From NCBI GenBank assembly GCA_014529385.2, contig CM043964.1:137837029-137901028 (forward strand): a DNA stretch of 64,000 nt, read 5' to 3'. The stretch comes from Adiantum capillus-veneris. Taxonomy: Eukaryota; Streptophyta; Polypodiopsida; Polypodiales; Pteridaceae. The stretch's first letter is position 1; each line of letters opens with the position of its first letter. The notes under the pieces are model-generated. The model did no database searches and had not been told where the DNA came from. It saw nothing but the letters and a program-made list of their open reading frames with translations. Made by a program: the position numbers and the translations under genes. Shown here one piece after another: positions 32,961 through 43,680 of the stretch.

Positions 32961-34490
32961 CAAACAATTCGTCAAACAAAAAACTTCCAGTTGATTGCAG
33001 GACGACTGTATCATCTAGGATCGGACCAAATTCTACGATTATGTATGAATCCAGAGGAATTTGAGTGTTATCTTGAAGAAGCACACGTCCAGGATTGTGC
33101 ATTTCATTGTTCAACAATGAAAACACACCAGAGACTTAAACAATCGGGGGTTTATTAGCCAACTATGTATGCTGACATACATGCTTATGTTAACAATTGT
33201 ACTATATGTAGTGACAAACGACCAGTGGATCACGCGACGTTGTTTCAGGTAAGCATTGCACCTGCATGGAGTCAATATATCATTGATTTCTTAACCACAA
33301 GGACATTTCCTGAAAACATAACAAAAGCACAGATAAGGGCTATAGAGTTGGAGGCTCGCGACTTTAGTTTAATTGGGAACCAACTCTATAAGCGAGGAAA
33401 GGACAATCAACTTAGAATTTGTGCAAGTGAAAGTGAATACCTGCTGATTCTAGAACACGCACATGGCAAAATAAGTGGAGGCCATTTTTCAGGCAATAAG
33501 ACGGCAAAAATTGTCTTAACCGCAGGAATATGGTGGCATACATTGCATATGGATGCTAAGGAGTTTGTAAAGTGTTGTGACGCATGTCAGCGCACCAAGG
33601 TGCCGATAAAGAGAAATGAGATGCCACTACGGCCAATGATGGGAGCAAGGGCATTTGCAAAATGGGGCACTGATTTTGTGAGGCCTATTTCACCCCCTGC
33701 ATATCGCACCCATACCCAATATATCATTGTGGCTACGGACTATCTCACAAAATGGGCAGAAGCCAAGGCAACACAAAAAGCAGATGCACGAACCACTGCA
33801 CAATTTTTTTATGAGAATGTTTTTGTAAGATACGGATTACCAATAGAAATTGTCAGTGATCGAGGAACACATTTTCTTAATGAAGTCATTGAATATCTGA
33901 TAGAGGAATTCATGGTCATACATAAAAAATCTCCTCCATATCATCCATAGGTTAATGGACAAGCTGAGGCCACAAATAAGACACTATGCACGGTTCTCAC
34001 TAAAATTGTATTAGAGTCAAGAACAGACTGGGATCAACAGCTACACTCAACACTATGGGCATAGAGTGTAGCTTACAAAACATCAATAGGAACGACACCG
34101 TACAACATGGTGTTGGCCTAAATGCTATATTACTGATAGAGTTTTTAATTCCAACTCTACGAGTAGCGAAACGCTTAGAATGGACATGGCATTAGTTCTC
34201 TTCAAGAATAGATGATCTTGAAAAGCTAGATGAACTTCGCTTAAGAGAACTAGCTTCGATCTATGCTAAAAAGAGACGACAAAAAGAGTTTTTTGACAAG
34301 CATGTGCGCACAAAGAGTTCAAAACAGGTGATTATGTACTTGTTTATACCTTGAAGCAACATGCCAAGAAAATTAATAAGCGAGGGATGGGACCCTTTGT
34401 GATTAGTGACCTATCACAAAGTGGAGCTGTCAAGCTTGCTACATTAGCAGGGGAAGAAATGCCAAATTGAATTAGTGGGTGTCAATTAAA
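32961..34490 (+). pseudogene. GIANT-A integrase with two H2C2 modules
   Basis: Two homologous zinc modules lie in tandem. The first begins FQLIAGRLYHLGSDQILRLC, with HVQDCAFH and CTIC. The second begins FSLIGNQLYKRGKDNQLRIC, with HGKISGGH and CDAC. Both have H-X6-H-X30-C-X2-C. The catalytic core follows: TDFVRP, VSDRGTHF and GQAEATN. A TAG (33156) lies within the first module, where GIANT-B has Trp. After the core are LWAYR/WA(stop)SVAYKTSIGT and a basic tail. The frame runs on, past a TGA near 34466, into retropepsin 2. Confidence 0.92.
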
Positions 34491-34518
34491 GAAATATCAT
34501 TTACCACTAACCCAGGAT

Positions 34519-35060
34519 ATGCTTCAACAAATCCATCAAGAAAAACAACGGATGAAGGAGAAACAGAGGGTACGAGAAGAAGCCCAAGCAAAAGCAAAAG
34601 AACGCATGGCAAAAAGAAGGCTTCTACGACAACAACAACAATGTGGATCACCATTGCGAATAAATGCTATTCGACTAACGAATTTTGATGACGACACAGT
34701 GGAGCCAATAATTGCAGTCAAAGTGGGTAGCAATCAAGTTGAATCGACGGCATTGCTTGATTCTAGAACTCAAGAAAATCTAATCTCTTATAGATTATAC
34801 AAACAGCTCAAGCCCACAGGTCATCTACATCCTACTCCAAAAGTGCTGGAAAGTAGTACATCACATTTGTTGAAAACATTGGGCTGGACTATATTGCATG
34901 TACAACTACATCAATATATTTACCCACACAAGTTTTATGTGGTCGAGGATGAAAGCACACAACACCCCATGTTGTTGGGACAACCTTGGCAAAAAGAGTA
35001 TAATGTGCAGATAGATTGGAATGTGATTGCAGTCAAAATTCAGCATACACAAGAACAACA
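34519..35060 (+). pseudogene. GIANT-A retropepsin 2, C-terminal to integrase
   Basis: In frame after the integrase tail comes a basic, Gln-rich linker (residues 1-50 of the open frame), then a second aspartic-protease domain. Elements seen: VEPIIAVKVGSNQVESTALL, the active-site position DSR (residues 81-83; DSG in GIANT-B), a flap region, and the closing motif MLLGQPWQKE. The Gly-to-Arg change should kill it in this copy. It is clearly different in sequence from retropepsin 1. Placement after integrase is not the standard plant Ty3/gypsy order. Confidence 0.85.
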
Positions 35061-35808
35061 GGTGATATCCTTTGCTCAGCAACCACGGAAGAAACCGATG
35101 GCAACAACACAATCATTGGAGAAAGAGCCAAAAGGATGGATGCCACTAAAGAACAACATGATACCCAAGGCAAACAAACAGGGAATAACCAACCATGTTC
35201 ACTCCAAACATAAGATAACACAGACCGCAGTGTCAAGATCAAGGTTAGCAACCCGTGAAAAACAAGTATGGGTGCGGAAGGACAGAGGTGACATGGAAGA
35301 CAAACCACAATACAACAGAAGAAGTCAATAGAAGCAGATAGTTCAACCAAAAACCAAGTGAATAAAACAAATATGGATCCCAAAGAAAATGCTCAGCAAC
35401 AACTTAAATGCGACTCACATTTGGATCCCAAAACCAAAGCAACAGGAACTCCCTTTAGTACAAGCAACATCGGAAGGCAGACAACTGCATCTGAAACCGG
35501 CAAACCGATCTATGTGGGTGCCAATCGGTAGCAAAACAAGGACGACCGCGGAAGTAGCAATACACCTACAAAAACCGGCAAAGCAAAGCTACCAATGGAA
35601 ACCAAAAGAGACAAAGTCTATGGCCAATTCCGCCACGAAAATTCTCTCCAAGGAGGCGACTACGGCCATATCGACAATAGAGGCAAACCAAGCGACTTTT
35701 GCAAGCAAGACGATCAAACAAAGAGCATTAGAATTACAGCTTTTACTTGCAAAGAAAATCTGCCGACCAAATCAAGAACAAACAGGAAACTTCGACGGCG
35801 AATGCTAA
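35061..35808 (+). pseudogene. GIANT-A pol C-terminal extension with W-x-P-x-K repeats
   Basis: Low-complexity basic tail with repeated Trp/Pro/Lys motifs: GWMPLKNN, VWVRKDR, IWIPKKM, IWIPKPK, MWVPIGSK and YQWKPKE. It ends in a conserved GNFDGEC (GNLDGEC in GIANT-B) and a stop at 35806. The ORF has one stop near 35329. No function is known to me. The composition suggests nucleic-acid or particle binding, which is inference. Confidence 0.7.
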
Positions 35809-35978
35809 TAAGCATATTGCTTACACCTTCCTCTTGCACAACATTAATTTTTCCATGCATTGACCGCGTATGCATAATATAGGGCCACATTACACGTCCA
35901 AGCATTAGCACAATTTTTTCAACCCATGCACGGCACATACTTCGAGGCGATACCTTATCGTCCGGGAGGACTCCGGCT

Positions 35979-35991
35979 AGGAGGGGGGAGG
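35979..35991 (+). promoter_or_regulatory. Internal polypurine tract of GIANT-A
   Basis: AGGAGGGGGGAGG lies about 170 bp after the pol stop. It resembles the terminal tract (AAGGAGGGGGCGAG) and is conserved in GIANT-B (52894-52905, minus). The preceding CCGGGAGGACTCCGG is also conserved. Confidence 0.6.
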
Positions 35992-37578
35992 CATTCTCAA
36001 ATGCGGACCCAATGGAAAAAGAGAAAAAAAGGGCATTTTTTTCGACTATTTTTAAGGGTTGTCATTTGATTGCAAAATTTTATGGACTAACCCAAGTACA
36101 TATGCCCTTATACAGCATGTATGTGGGGCCAAACACCAAATCAAGCCCCTAGGTGTGTGTATATAAGTAAAAATAGCCGTTTTTCAGGCAAAATATTGGT
36201 AAAATGGAGGAATCCGGCCATAAAAATTGCATGTGAGTGTAAATAGTGTTTTGCGGTGATGTTTTTGATTTATTATGATTTTTGGGGATTTTTTGGGTTT
36301 GGTTTGCTATTTTCCTTTTAATTTTACTAATTTTCGGCAGAAAAACTTCAAAAATATAAAAAGCAGGTGAAAAACGGTCGTAATGAAAAACAAAAATATG
36401 GGGATGAGCAGTGACTATAGGACAACCTATGGTATGGTGGGGATGCAATTATGTGAATGGAGCAAAAAGCGTGATTTGGCCAGATTTTGACCGAAATGTC
36501 AAATTTCTCGGAAACTGGGCAAGTGGAGTCCAAACCAAGAAATTTTTGAGTCTAAACCGCATCTCGCAAGAAGTTGGGAGCACATGTCAAATTTCATGAA
36601 AAGTGGTTCGGGGACCCCCATTATAAGATATTTTCACTTCATTTTAAGCTCATTTCTACTATTGACCTTTGAGAGAGAGCTCCTGCCACCTAGAGCGAAC
36701 GGAACTTCCAACAGCTTCTACGACGTGCACGACTACCCGACAGGCTCCAAACATGAGAGGTGGGCTCACCACCTTGAGCTTTTTGCGCATGTTTGTCGTT
36801 TTGTCGCGAAAACTAGCGTAGGGTTCACACAGAAAGCGAGCAGTAGAGACCTACAAGTAGAAGTGGCCACCTGACGGCTAACCCAAAAGCAATGAGACTT
36901 CATCGGCAACTTACCCTAGCATAGGAGACCAGTCTTGGATGCCCAAAGGCAGTAGAAAACCATCGGGAAAAACCCTAATTCCTAGAACCCCGCAAGAGGC
37001 CACCAAATGGAAAAGCGGCGGAGAGGCGCCCAAATGCTACCAAAACTCATGGGTAGGAGCATCTCGACATGATCGACAAGTCTACACATCCCACATGACC
37101 AAAAGGTGACCCGAAGTGGCACTAAACTTTAGAAACGGCATCAGACACACAAAGCGTCAAATAGCTCTCACGGCCAAACCGCATGTTCGTTTGCCACCAA
37201 ACTTCAGGATCGGCTTTCCTAGACTATCAACAACCAAGTCCTATGGTGGTAGACCACCACAAGTCATCAACAACATGTAAACACAACCACGGGTACTTCT
37301 AGAGTGACAAATTGCCAAATGGAGCTTCGGTGAAGCCAAAGTCGACAAAAACCATACGGCAAGGATCCCCAAGCGATCGGGAAGCTATGGAGACCAACAT
37401 CAAGAAATTTCATTGTAGAAAAGCACCCCAAAAGTCAGAAAACAGCTCGGAGGCTCTGAAATCCACACAGGGAGTTACTTTCTATCTATTTGACTTTTTT
37501 GTTGAAATAGGGCTTAAAAGGGACTCAGGGGGACTAAAGGCAGGCACCAGTAGCAGTCTCCACAAAAATTTCATCAGG

Positions 37579-38457
37579 AGACATCCTACGTGTGGGATGT
37601 CTCAAGGCCAAATTTGGGCACCAAACATAACAACTCTCATCACATACATTTTCTGAATAGCCTTTACGTGCTAGCCACCAAGTTTCATCACATATGGACA
37701 AAAATTGACCTCATATGCATGAAAAAACGCAAAGTCAGGGCATAGAGTCAATAATGAACCATAGACCTACCAAAACTTGTCCAAACCACATGAAACTTGC
37801 ACAATACATTCATGAGCACATTGCCAACCAATATTTGTGGTCACATGCAAAAAATCATGAAATAGACATCCTATGTGTAGGATGTCTAAATGACATTTTT
37901 GGCCCACAGATGGTGTTTTTCAATTCCAGATCTATTCATATCACCTTCAAGAGCTCATATATCAAGTTTCAAGCCATTAACATCACTTTTGGCCCCCAAC
38001 ACCTCCAAGATACACTTTTTGAGCCCAAAAACACTACACATGGTCTTACCAACACCAATTCTTGTCCAAATGAAAATCCAAGAGCAGGGCCATGTTCCAC
38101 CTACCAAGGGCTACCCACATAACAAATCCCAAGCAATTTTGATGAAATAGACATCCTATGCATAGGATGTCTCCAGCATGATTTTGACTTTCTGTGCAAG
38201 AAATGACATCATGAGAGTAATTACCATGGTGCAAGGAGCCCATATATCAAATTTCAACCCATTTGAATATCATTTGCCACCTGTTGTGGACATCTTACCC
38301 AATTTGTGAGCCTAAAGCCGAAATTTGCCCAAAACTGCACTTTTTGATGCCCAAACCCAATTCCAATCACATAGCCATGTTGCACAGGCCAAGGACCACC
38401 AACATGCCAAGTATCACCAAAAACTGATGAAAAAGACATCCTACGTGTAGGATGTCT
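37579..38457. repeat. Palindrome array 2 on a 285-bp period (GIANT-A)
   Basis: Sites at 37579-37602, 37864-37887, 38149-38172 and 38434-38457, exactly 285 bp apart. The DNA between is a strongly diverged tandem repeat: units 2 and 3 still share CATATATCAA, TTTCAA and CCCATT-like phrases, and a GATGAAA just before the site. Half-sites ACATCCTA/TAGGATGT stay almost intact, while the central CpG steps are often changed to TG or CA. Confidence 0.95.
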
Positions 38458-38622
38458 AAATGATAAATTTTGGCCAGAATAACACTGTGAGCACATGCAG
38501 AGTTTCCCAAGTTCCTTTTAAGTGTTATTTTCAATTTTCAAGTCATTTGGATGGTTAAAACTCAGTTTCTTAGCTAATATGGAAAAAACGATAACTTCGG
38601 ACTACTGAGTGCAACAGGATCT

Positions 38623-41600
38623 ATGGCAGCCGCAAAATCACTGGCAAAGAAGAAGAGGATGACCATAAAAGATTACTTGGAAGAAGTAGAGCCGTTTGTC
38701 ATCCCAGAAGGAACTTTGAAGCCAACCAGCACGTGGGTTCAGGAGGATTTGCTAGAGTCAAATGATCTGAAGATCTACCAAGGCGTGTTCAAAGATATTG
38801 AAGGAAATGTAATAGAGCTACCCGTGCTACCTCGAGAGCTCAATGAGTTTGTCAGAAGCAAGATGGTAGAGTACCTGGAGAAGATAGATCTCCATACCAA
38901 TTTTGAAGTTGTGTCAGCTGCAATTGACATAAAAAGAGTATGGGAGTTTGTGACCACTATCAAAGAAGATGGAGTGGCCAGAGTTACTGATCTGCAGGGA
39001 AAGCCAGACACTGTGATTGTAATCATAGAGAGAGTAGTAGTAGCATCACTAGACCTCTCCAATAAAGGGAATAGTGTGACAAAGCACCGAGATGAAGTCA
39101 AGGTGTACACCAAAAAGAAGAGCAACTATACCTTTGAAGACATTGCAAACCCTAAAGTAGCTATCATGAGCCAGCTTTATAACCAGTACTTTCATATGTG
39201 TACAAAGCGGCCTCAGAAGTACAGAATGCCACTGGGAGACATTGCCACCACCTTCACTTGGGCAATGCAAAAGAGCAAGCCGAAAGTGATCAACTATGCT
39301 GCCTATATCCATGACAATCTGGTGAAGATGGGCAACAAGAACCCACCTACATTGTGCCGGGTGACAACGAAAGTGATTTATGGGGCATTGCACGCCAAGG
39401 GAAGATGGACTGACCCTCCATCACAGAATGATTGGCTAAGGCTCAAGGAAGATAAGGAAGAGGAACCGCCCAAAGCACCCAGAGTTGCCACAAGGTTGAA
39501 GTGCCGGTTAGAGACCGTGCAAGAGGAGCAGCCAGAGTTGAAGAAAGGAAAGACAGAGAGTGTACAAGTGCCGATCAAGGAGACAAAATCACAGAAAGCG
39601 GCACGGTTAGAAAGATTAATGGAAAGCTTCAAAGCGGAAAGAGAACTCAAGGGAGATTTGAGTGAATTATGGAAGCCGTCCTTGGAAGCCATGTCGGGAT
39701 CATCCCAAAGGGTGCACAGAGATAGGTTTGAAGATTATATCAAAATTTTTGAGATCCTAGATGCTACAGAATAAAACATCCCTAACATCCCATTTACAGA
39801 AGAAGAAGTGGATGAAGTACGACGGCAACTGCTAGAAGAGCAGGAAGGCCAGGAAAGAGAGCGGAAGACCAAGGCGGACCGAAACTTCAAGAAGAAGCCA
39901 CCAACTCCACCATCAAGCCTGGAGTCTAGCCCACCACCATCACCACCTCCTCGTAGCCCTCCACAAACCCAACAAAAGGAGGAGAAACAAGAAGATTTTC
40001 AGCAAGAAAAGAGCCAAGAGCAAGAGCAGCAAGAAGAAGATGAACACAAAGAGGAAAAGATAGATCCAGAGGAAAGAAGGTTTAACACTTTTCGTGATCT
40101 ACTAGTTGCGGGATATTCAAGAGAAGAGGCAGCCGCAGTAGCATTTGACTTGGCAAGCACAGGGCCCAAAGAACAGATGCAGAGCCTGCGGTTAGTGGAA
40201 CTAAAAGAGATGGCCACTGATACAGTGGACCTGCAGCCACCCACCAATGATTGGGATGTGGTGATGAACAAGCTAACCGGGCTCAGGGCAAAATCATTGG
40301 CCATTGAAAGCGAGATTGCTAATCTCAAAGCCAATGAAGTTCAAATCAAGGCTGAAGTTGACTCTCTCCAAAAACAAAGCCAAGGGCACATAGAGAAAGA
40401 AGCAGAGCTGCAAGCCAGTCTGGCCACAACATTGCAAAGATGCCAGGAGATGGAAAGAGAGAATCAAGCAGCATCTCAAAGACTACAAAGAGCTGAAGAA
40501 GAATACAGAAAACTCAGCAAGACATTGACAGATGCAAAGAGGGAAAGGGACAACCTAACCCTGCAACTTGCTGAAGAATCCAAAGAAGTCGAAGCACTCA
40601 GGAATGCCAAAGAAAAGGTGGAGATTGAGCTTGAGGCTAGCCAGGATGAGGTAATAGAGCTTAAAGACCAGATGAAAGTCAAAGATCAAACCATCCAACG
40701 GCTACGGGCATCTCCTGCCAGAGTCAGAGCTTCTAGCTCGACTCACACCACTTCAGAGAGTCAGCTTTATGAAGAACAAATGAAAGAGCTCCAAAAGGAG
40801 TTAACCTTCGAGAGAAAGCAGAGGCTGGTGATGGCCGAGGGGTCAGTGGTCATGCAAACACACATGGAAGAAGAGCACAAAGCAATGTAGAATGAGTTAG
40901 AAACCATCAAGAGAAATCTCAAAGAAACGGAGAAGATAAATGCCAATCTGAACGACCTCCTTGTGAATATGGGAGAGCAAGCTGAAGCAGAAAAGACATT
41001 CCAAAAGCAAATAGAGGAGCTGAGAGGCCAGTAGCAAACAGAAGAGCAGTTTAGCACCGGGCCAGTAGCCATGGAGGGAATAGACTTAGAGAATGTGGCA
41101 GATCCAGTGGACACCACCATGCAAGAGGAAATCCTTGTAGGACCCTCTCAAGAGCCACAAGATCTGACACAAGAAGAAGAAGAGAAGCTGCAAAAGATAA
41201 TAGAAGAAGCAATCAAAGACATAGCCAGAGAAGCTTTGGAATGGGAGCAGAGGGTCTTTAAATCAATGACTATTCAGAAGATAGACGCCAGCAACCTTCG
41301 GCGTGAATGGCTATAGCCCTCTCTCCCATATCCTCTACTGAAATATGAAGCTGCCACAATCAACAAGCGGATCAGAGAGGAGCCAACAAGTGCCAATGTA
41401 CAAAGCAAACATCTCCAAGCTTGAAGGGGTAAAGTTGATAGTCGACTCTCAACCCAGGTGGAGAATGGCATGGCTGACAAAGTATCCACAGTATCTAATC
41501 CATCTGGTAGAGGCACCTAAAGTCATCAGAGATAACCTAAGTTTCTGCCCACTACCAAGGATGCGGATGTGGAAGGCCCATGAGTTATTGCAAAGAAGCC

Positions 41601-42042
41601 AACCTACTTGGCTAAATTACCCGAAGCTGCCAGGCTCAAAGACAAGCGAGAGAATAAGTGAGCAATACATGGTGAAAACCCTAACAGGTGCCATCAAATT
41701 GTTCATTGGCTAGCCTAACCTATCTTGCATTATGATGAGAAAGATTTGCAAAACCCTTTTGGCAGTCTTTGAGACGTTCAAACCAGGCCTTGCGACAGAC
41801 AATATCTTCTTCTTTCAAGATACATACAGATGTGCATACGATCTATCTGGTCAGCCTTCCAAGGAGGTGATACATGCATTGAATCAAAGGATCATGTTTT
41901 TGCCATCCTATCACCTCCAGGCCTTTGAAGAAGCTTTCTACACCGGCTTCTTCACAATCAGCACTGATATATTTGGCCCTGTGCTACTAGCCCAACATGC
42001 AAGATATGAGTCACTGCTCAAGATGAGAGAAATCCTACGATG
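38623..42042 (+). pseudogene. GIANT-A 3' ORF: coiled-coil protein of about 1,140 residues, unknown function
   Basis: ATG at 38623 begins MAAAKSLAKKKRMTIKDYLE. Layout: a globular N-terminal region (about 1-300) with FHMCTKRPQKYRMP and INYAAYIHDNLVKMGNK; a basic and Pro/Glu-rich linker; a long coiled coil (39808-40890, e.g. LQLAEESKEVEALRNAKEKV); an acidic patch (QDLTQEEEEKLQ); and a globular C-terminus with LTKYPQYLIHLVEAPK, MVKTLTGAIKLF and FLPSYHLQAFEEAFYTGFF. No signal peptide or membrane segment is visible, so it is not envelope-like. Stops at 39772, 40888, 41032, 41314 and 41713, and a frameshift near 41390, make this copy dead. GIANT-B is colinear. I do not recognise the family. Confidence 0.8.
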
Positions 42043-42060
42043 AAGAAGCATCTCAACAGC

Positions 42061-42078
42061 CATGTCGGGGACGACATG
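42061..42078 (+). ncRNA. Conserved hairpin upstream of the terminal polypurine tract
   Basis: CATGTCG-GGGA-CGACATG: a 7-bp stem with a GNRA-type loop, 3 bases before the polypurine tract region. It is unchanged in GIANT-B (46774-46791). A role in RNA structure is inferred. Confidence 0.55.
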
Positions 42079-42081
42079 AAC

Positions 42082-42095
42082 AAGGAGGGGGCGAG
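42082..42095 (+). promoter_or_regulatory. GIANT-A terminal polypurine tract
   Basis: AAGGAGGGGGCGAG directly before the 3' LTR. Expected primer of plus-strand synthesis. Confidence 0.85.
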
Positions 42096-43026
42096 TGTTA
42101 GAAGCTGGACACACCCTACAAAAAATGGCTACTCGGTGGAAGATTATATTTTTGTAATTATTCATTTATTGAGAAACCCAACTTTTCACCTTTGTACATA
42201 TTGTCGCTTACAGAAGTTTCCAGATTGTATCCCAGTTTTGACATTTAGATTGAGTAGATGGTTAAATTGGAACATTAGGGTTTGAGATTGTAAGGTATTT
42301 ATACCACTTTTTGACCTTAATGAAAAGACCTATTGTCATTTTAAAAAAAGTTTTGAAGTCTGTGAGTGAGCGTACTGTGTACAAGAGAGAGTGAGAGCTT
42401 CATCTTGATGCTACGTGCGCACCCGTGGTTGGAATCAAGCGCGGAGAAGTGCAGCGTGTTGCCCACGACGAGAGCTATGCACCAATACCTACATTGCGCT
42501 TGTACGGTCTGGTTTTGCGAGCTCCACCTACGAGCTTCATCTGGTAATCCAGTGAGCATACGTTGTCCGTTTTTGCATTGCAGCATATCCACGCATTCGC
42601 ATTGAGTAGAGCTACACATTAGGCACTTTAGGTTTTGAAAACGACGACCTGCAAATTTCGGCCAAACATCCTAAGTGATTTTGCACCAGGTGTTTGGGTT
42701 AGGGTTTTGGTTCATAGACCTTAGGGAGATCGACCTCTTGGTGTTAGTAGGGTCTCCTTCAAGTTTTGTGGCGTTTCGAGATCGTTTGACTGGTATCCGG
42801 CTCTAAAAAAGAATTGTAGGAAATCTCCTCTTATGCACTCCTGAAGGCTGTAGCTTAGACATTGGGTAGAGACCTCTGTAGGAATTAGTTAGGAGTCGGT
42901 CGAGTATAGGTTGACACCCTATGCTTGCTTCCATACACCTGCGGGTCGAGATTTGTCCTTAGCTGACAAATCTTGTTAGGTGAGTTCTTGCTGTGCTAAC
43001 GTCCGTCGCGGCGTATCCGTCCAACA
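42096..43026 (+). mobile_element. GIANT-A 3' LTR
   Basis: 931 bp, TGTTAGAAGC to GTCCAACA, followed by GCCTC (43027-43031). The TATA-like GTATTTATACC is kept near 42295. Confidence 0.95.
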
Positions 43027-43680
43027 GCCTCCTAGAGCTACCCTGGTCGAAATCCAAGAGGAGGAAAATCACCACAAAGGATCTCCTCTATGCCATGCTT
43101 GGGGAAAGATAAGAGAACATGATGCTTTTATTCTCTTTGACCCTGGTTCTACTCACAATTTTATATCCACAGAGTTCGCTATCAAGCTAGGCTTACAAGC
43201 CTACGGGATGGGAGATGTCCTACCCGCAGATGGTACTTTCAAGGGGCAAGAAGCTTCAGTCACTCCCTTAATCGGGAAATTGAGGCTCCATGTCCAAAGC
43301 TATGTGGACAAAGAGGACTTCTTTATCTCTCCTCTCAAGCACGAGGATGTAATCTAAAGGCACCATGGTTTGATCGCATGACTGCCAATGTTAAATTCCC
43401 TGAAAGAAGGATCTACTTTAGGTTCAACAAAAAATATATGTACATAGATGCTAAGGAAATGGGTAACACCATACCCATTGTACATATGCAAGCTTTCAAT
43501 AAGTCAATAAAGAGCTCTATTTCCGTGTACATGATTTTTGTTAAAGATTCTCAAAATGAACCTAATGCTTTACTTAAAGAAAATATAAACAACCACAAGG
43601 AATTAGAATTATCCAATTTTCTCAAGGGGTTTCAAGATGTCTTTATTGACGACATCCCTTGTGAACTACCTCCTAAATGA
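43027..43680 (+). pseudogene. CHR3 retropepsin region (resumes after GIANT-A)
   Basis: The chromovirus reading continues across the GIANT-A insertion: HAWGKIREHDAFILFDPGST with the active-site loop DPGST, then PLIGKLRLHVQSYVDKED. A one-base deletion near 43355 breaks VILGAPWFD. The second part (43378-43680) ends LPPK and TGA at 43678-43680, at the same codon as the CHR2 stop. Apart from that TGA the frame stays open into RT. Confidence 0.88.

Larger units (their letters stand above)
35809..38622 (+). other. GIANT-A spacer between pol and the 3' ORF
   Basis: 2,814 bp with no supported gene, colinear with 50249-53072 of GIANT-B (2,824 bp). In order it holds an internal polypurine tract (35979-35991), about 1.6 kb of conserved but non-coding DNA, and the 285-bp repeat array with its palindromes. 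The start of the 3' ORF follows 165 bp after the last palindrome. Confidence 0.85.
23368..43026 (+). mobile_element. GIANT-A, 19.7-kb Ty3/gypsy element of unusual architecture
   Basis: Complete element: LTRs of 932 and 931 bp, a 5-bp target duplication, PBS (24301), a polypurine tract (42082-42095), a gag-pol region (26118-35808), a 2.8-kb spacer and a 3' ORF (38623-42042). RT and integrase motifs are Ty3/gypsy. With no chromodomain, and integrase motifs like those of Athila/Tat, I place it in the non-chromovirus (OTA-like) branch; this is an inference. The LTRs differ by several percent by eye, and stops are common, so it is older than CHR2. GIANT-B is a second, less decayed copy. Confidence 0.95.

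Noticed and set aside
32331-33160. Second (archaeal-type) RNase H, as in Tat elements, between RNase H and integrase
   Set aside because: The extra segment here aligns with the integrase zinc module (H-X6-H-X30-C-X2-C), not with an RNase H.
37579-38457. Regularly spaced palindromes as a CRISPR array
   Set aside because: The spacing is 285 bp, the spacers are themselves related repeats, and the context is a plant retrotransposon without cas genes.
38623-42042. 3' ORF as an env-like gene
   Set aside because: The position fits, but no signal peptide, membrane segment or cysteine-rich ectodomain is visible, and most of the middle is coiled coil.
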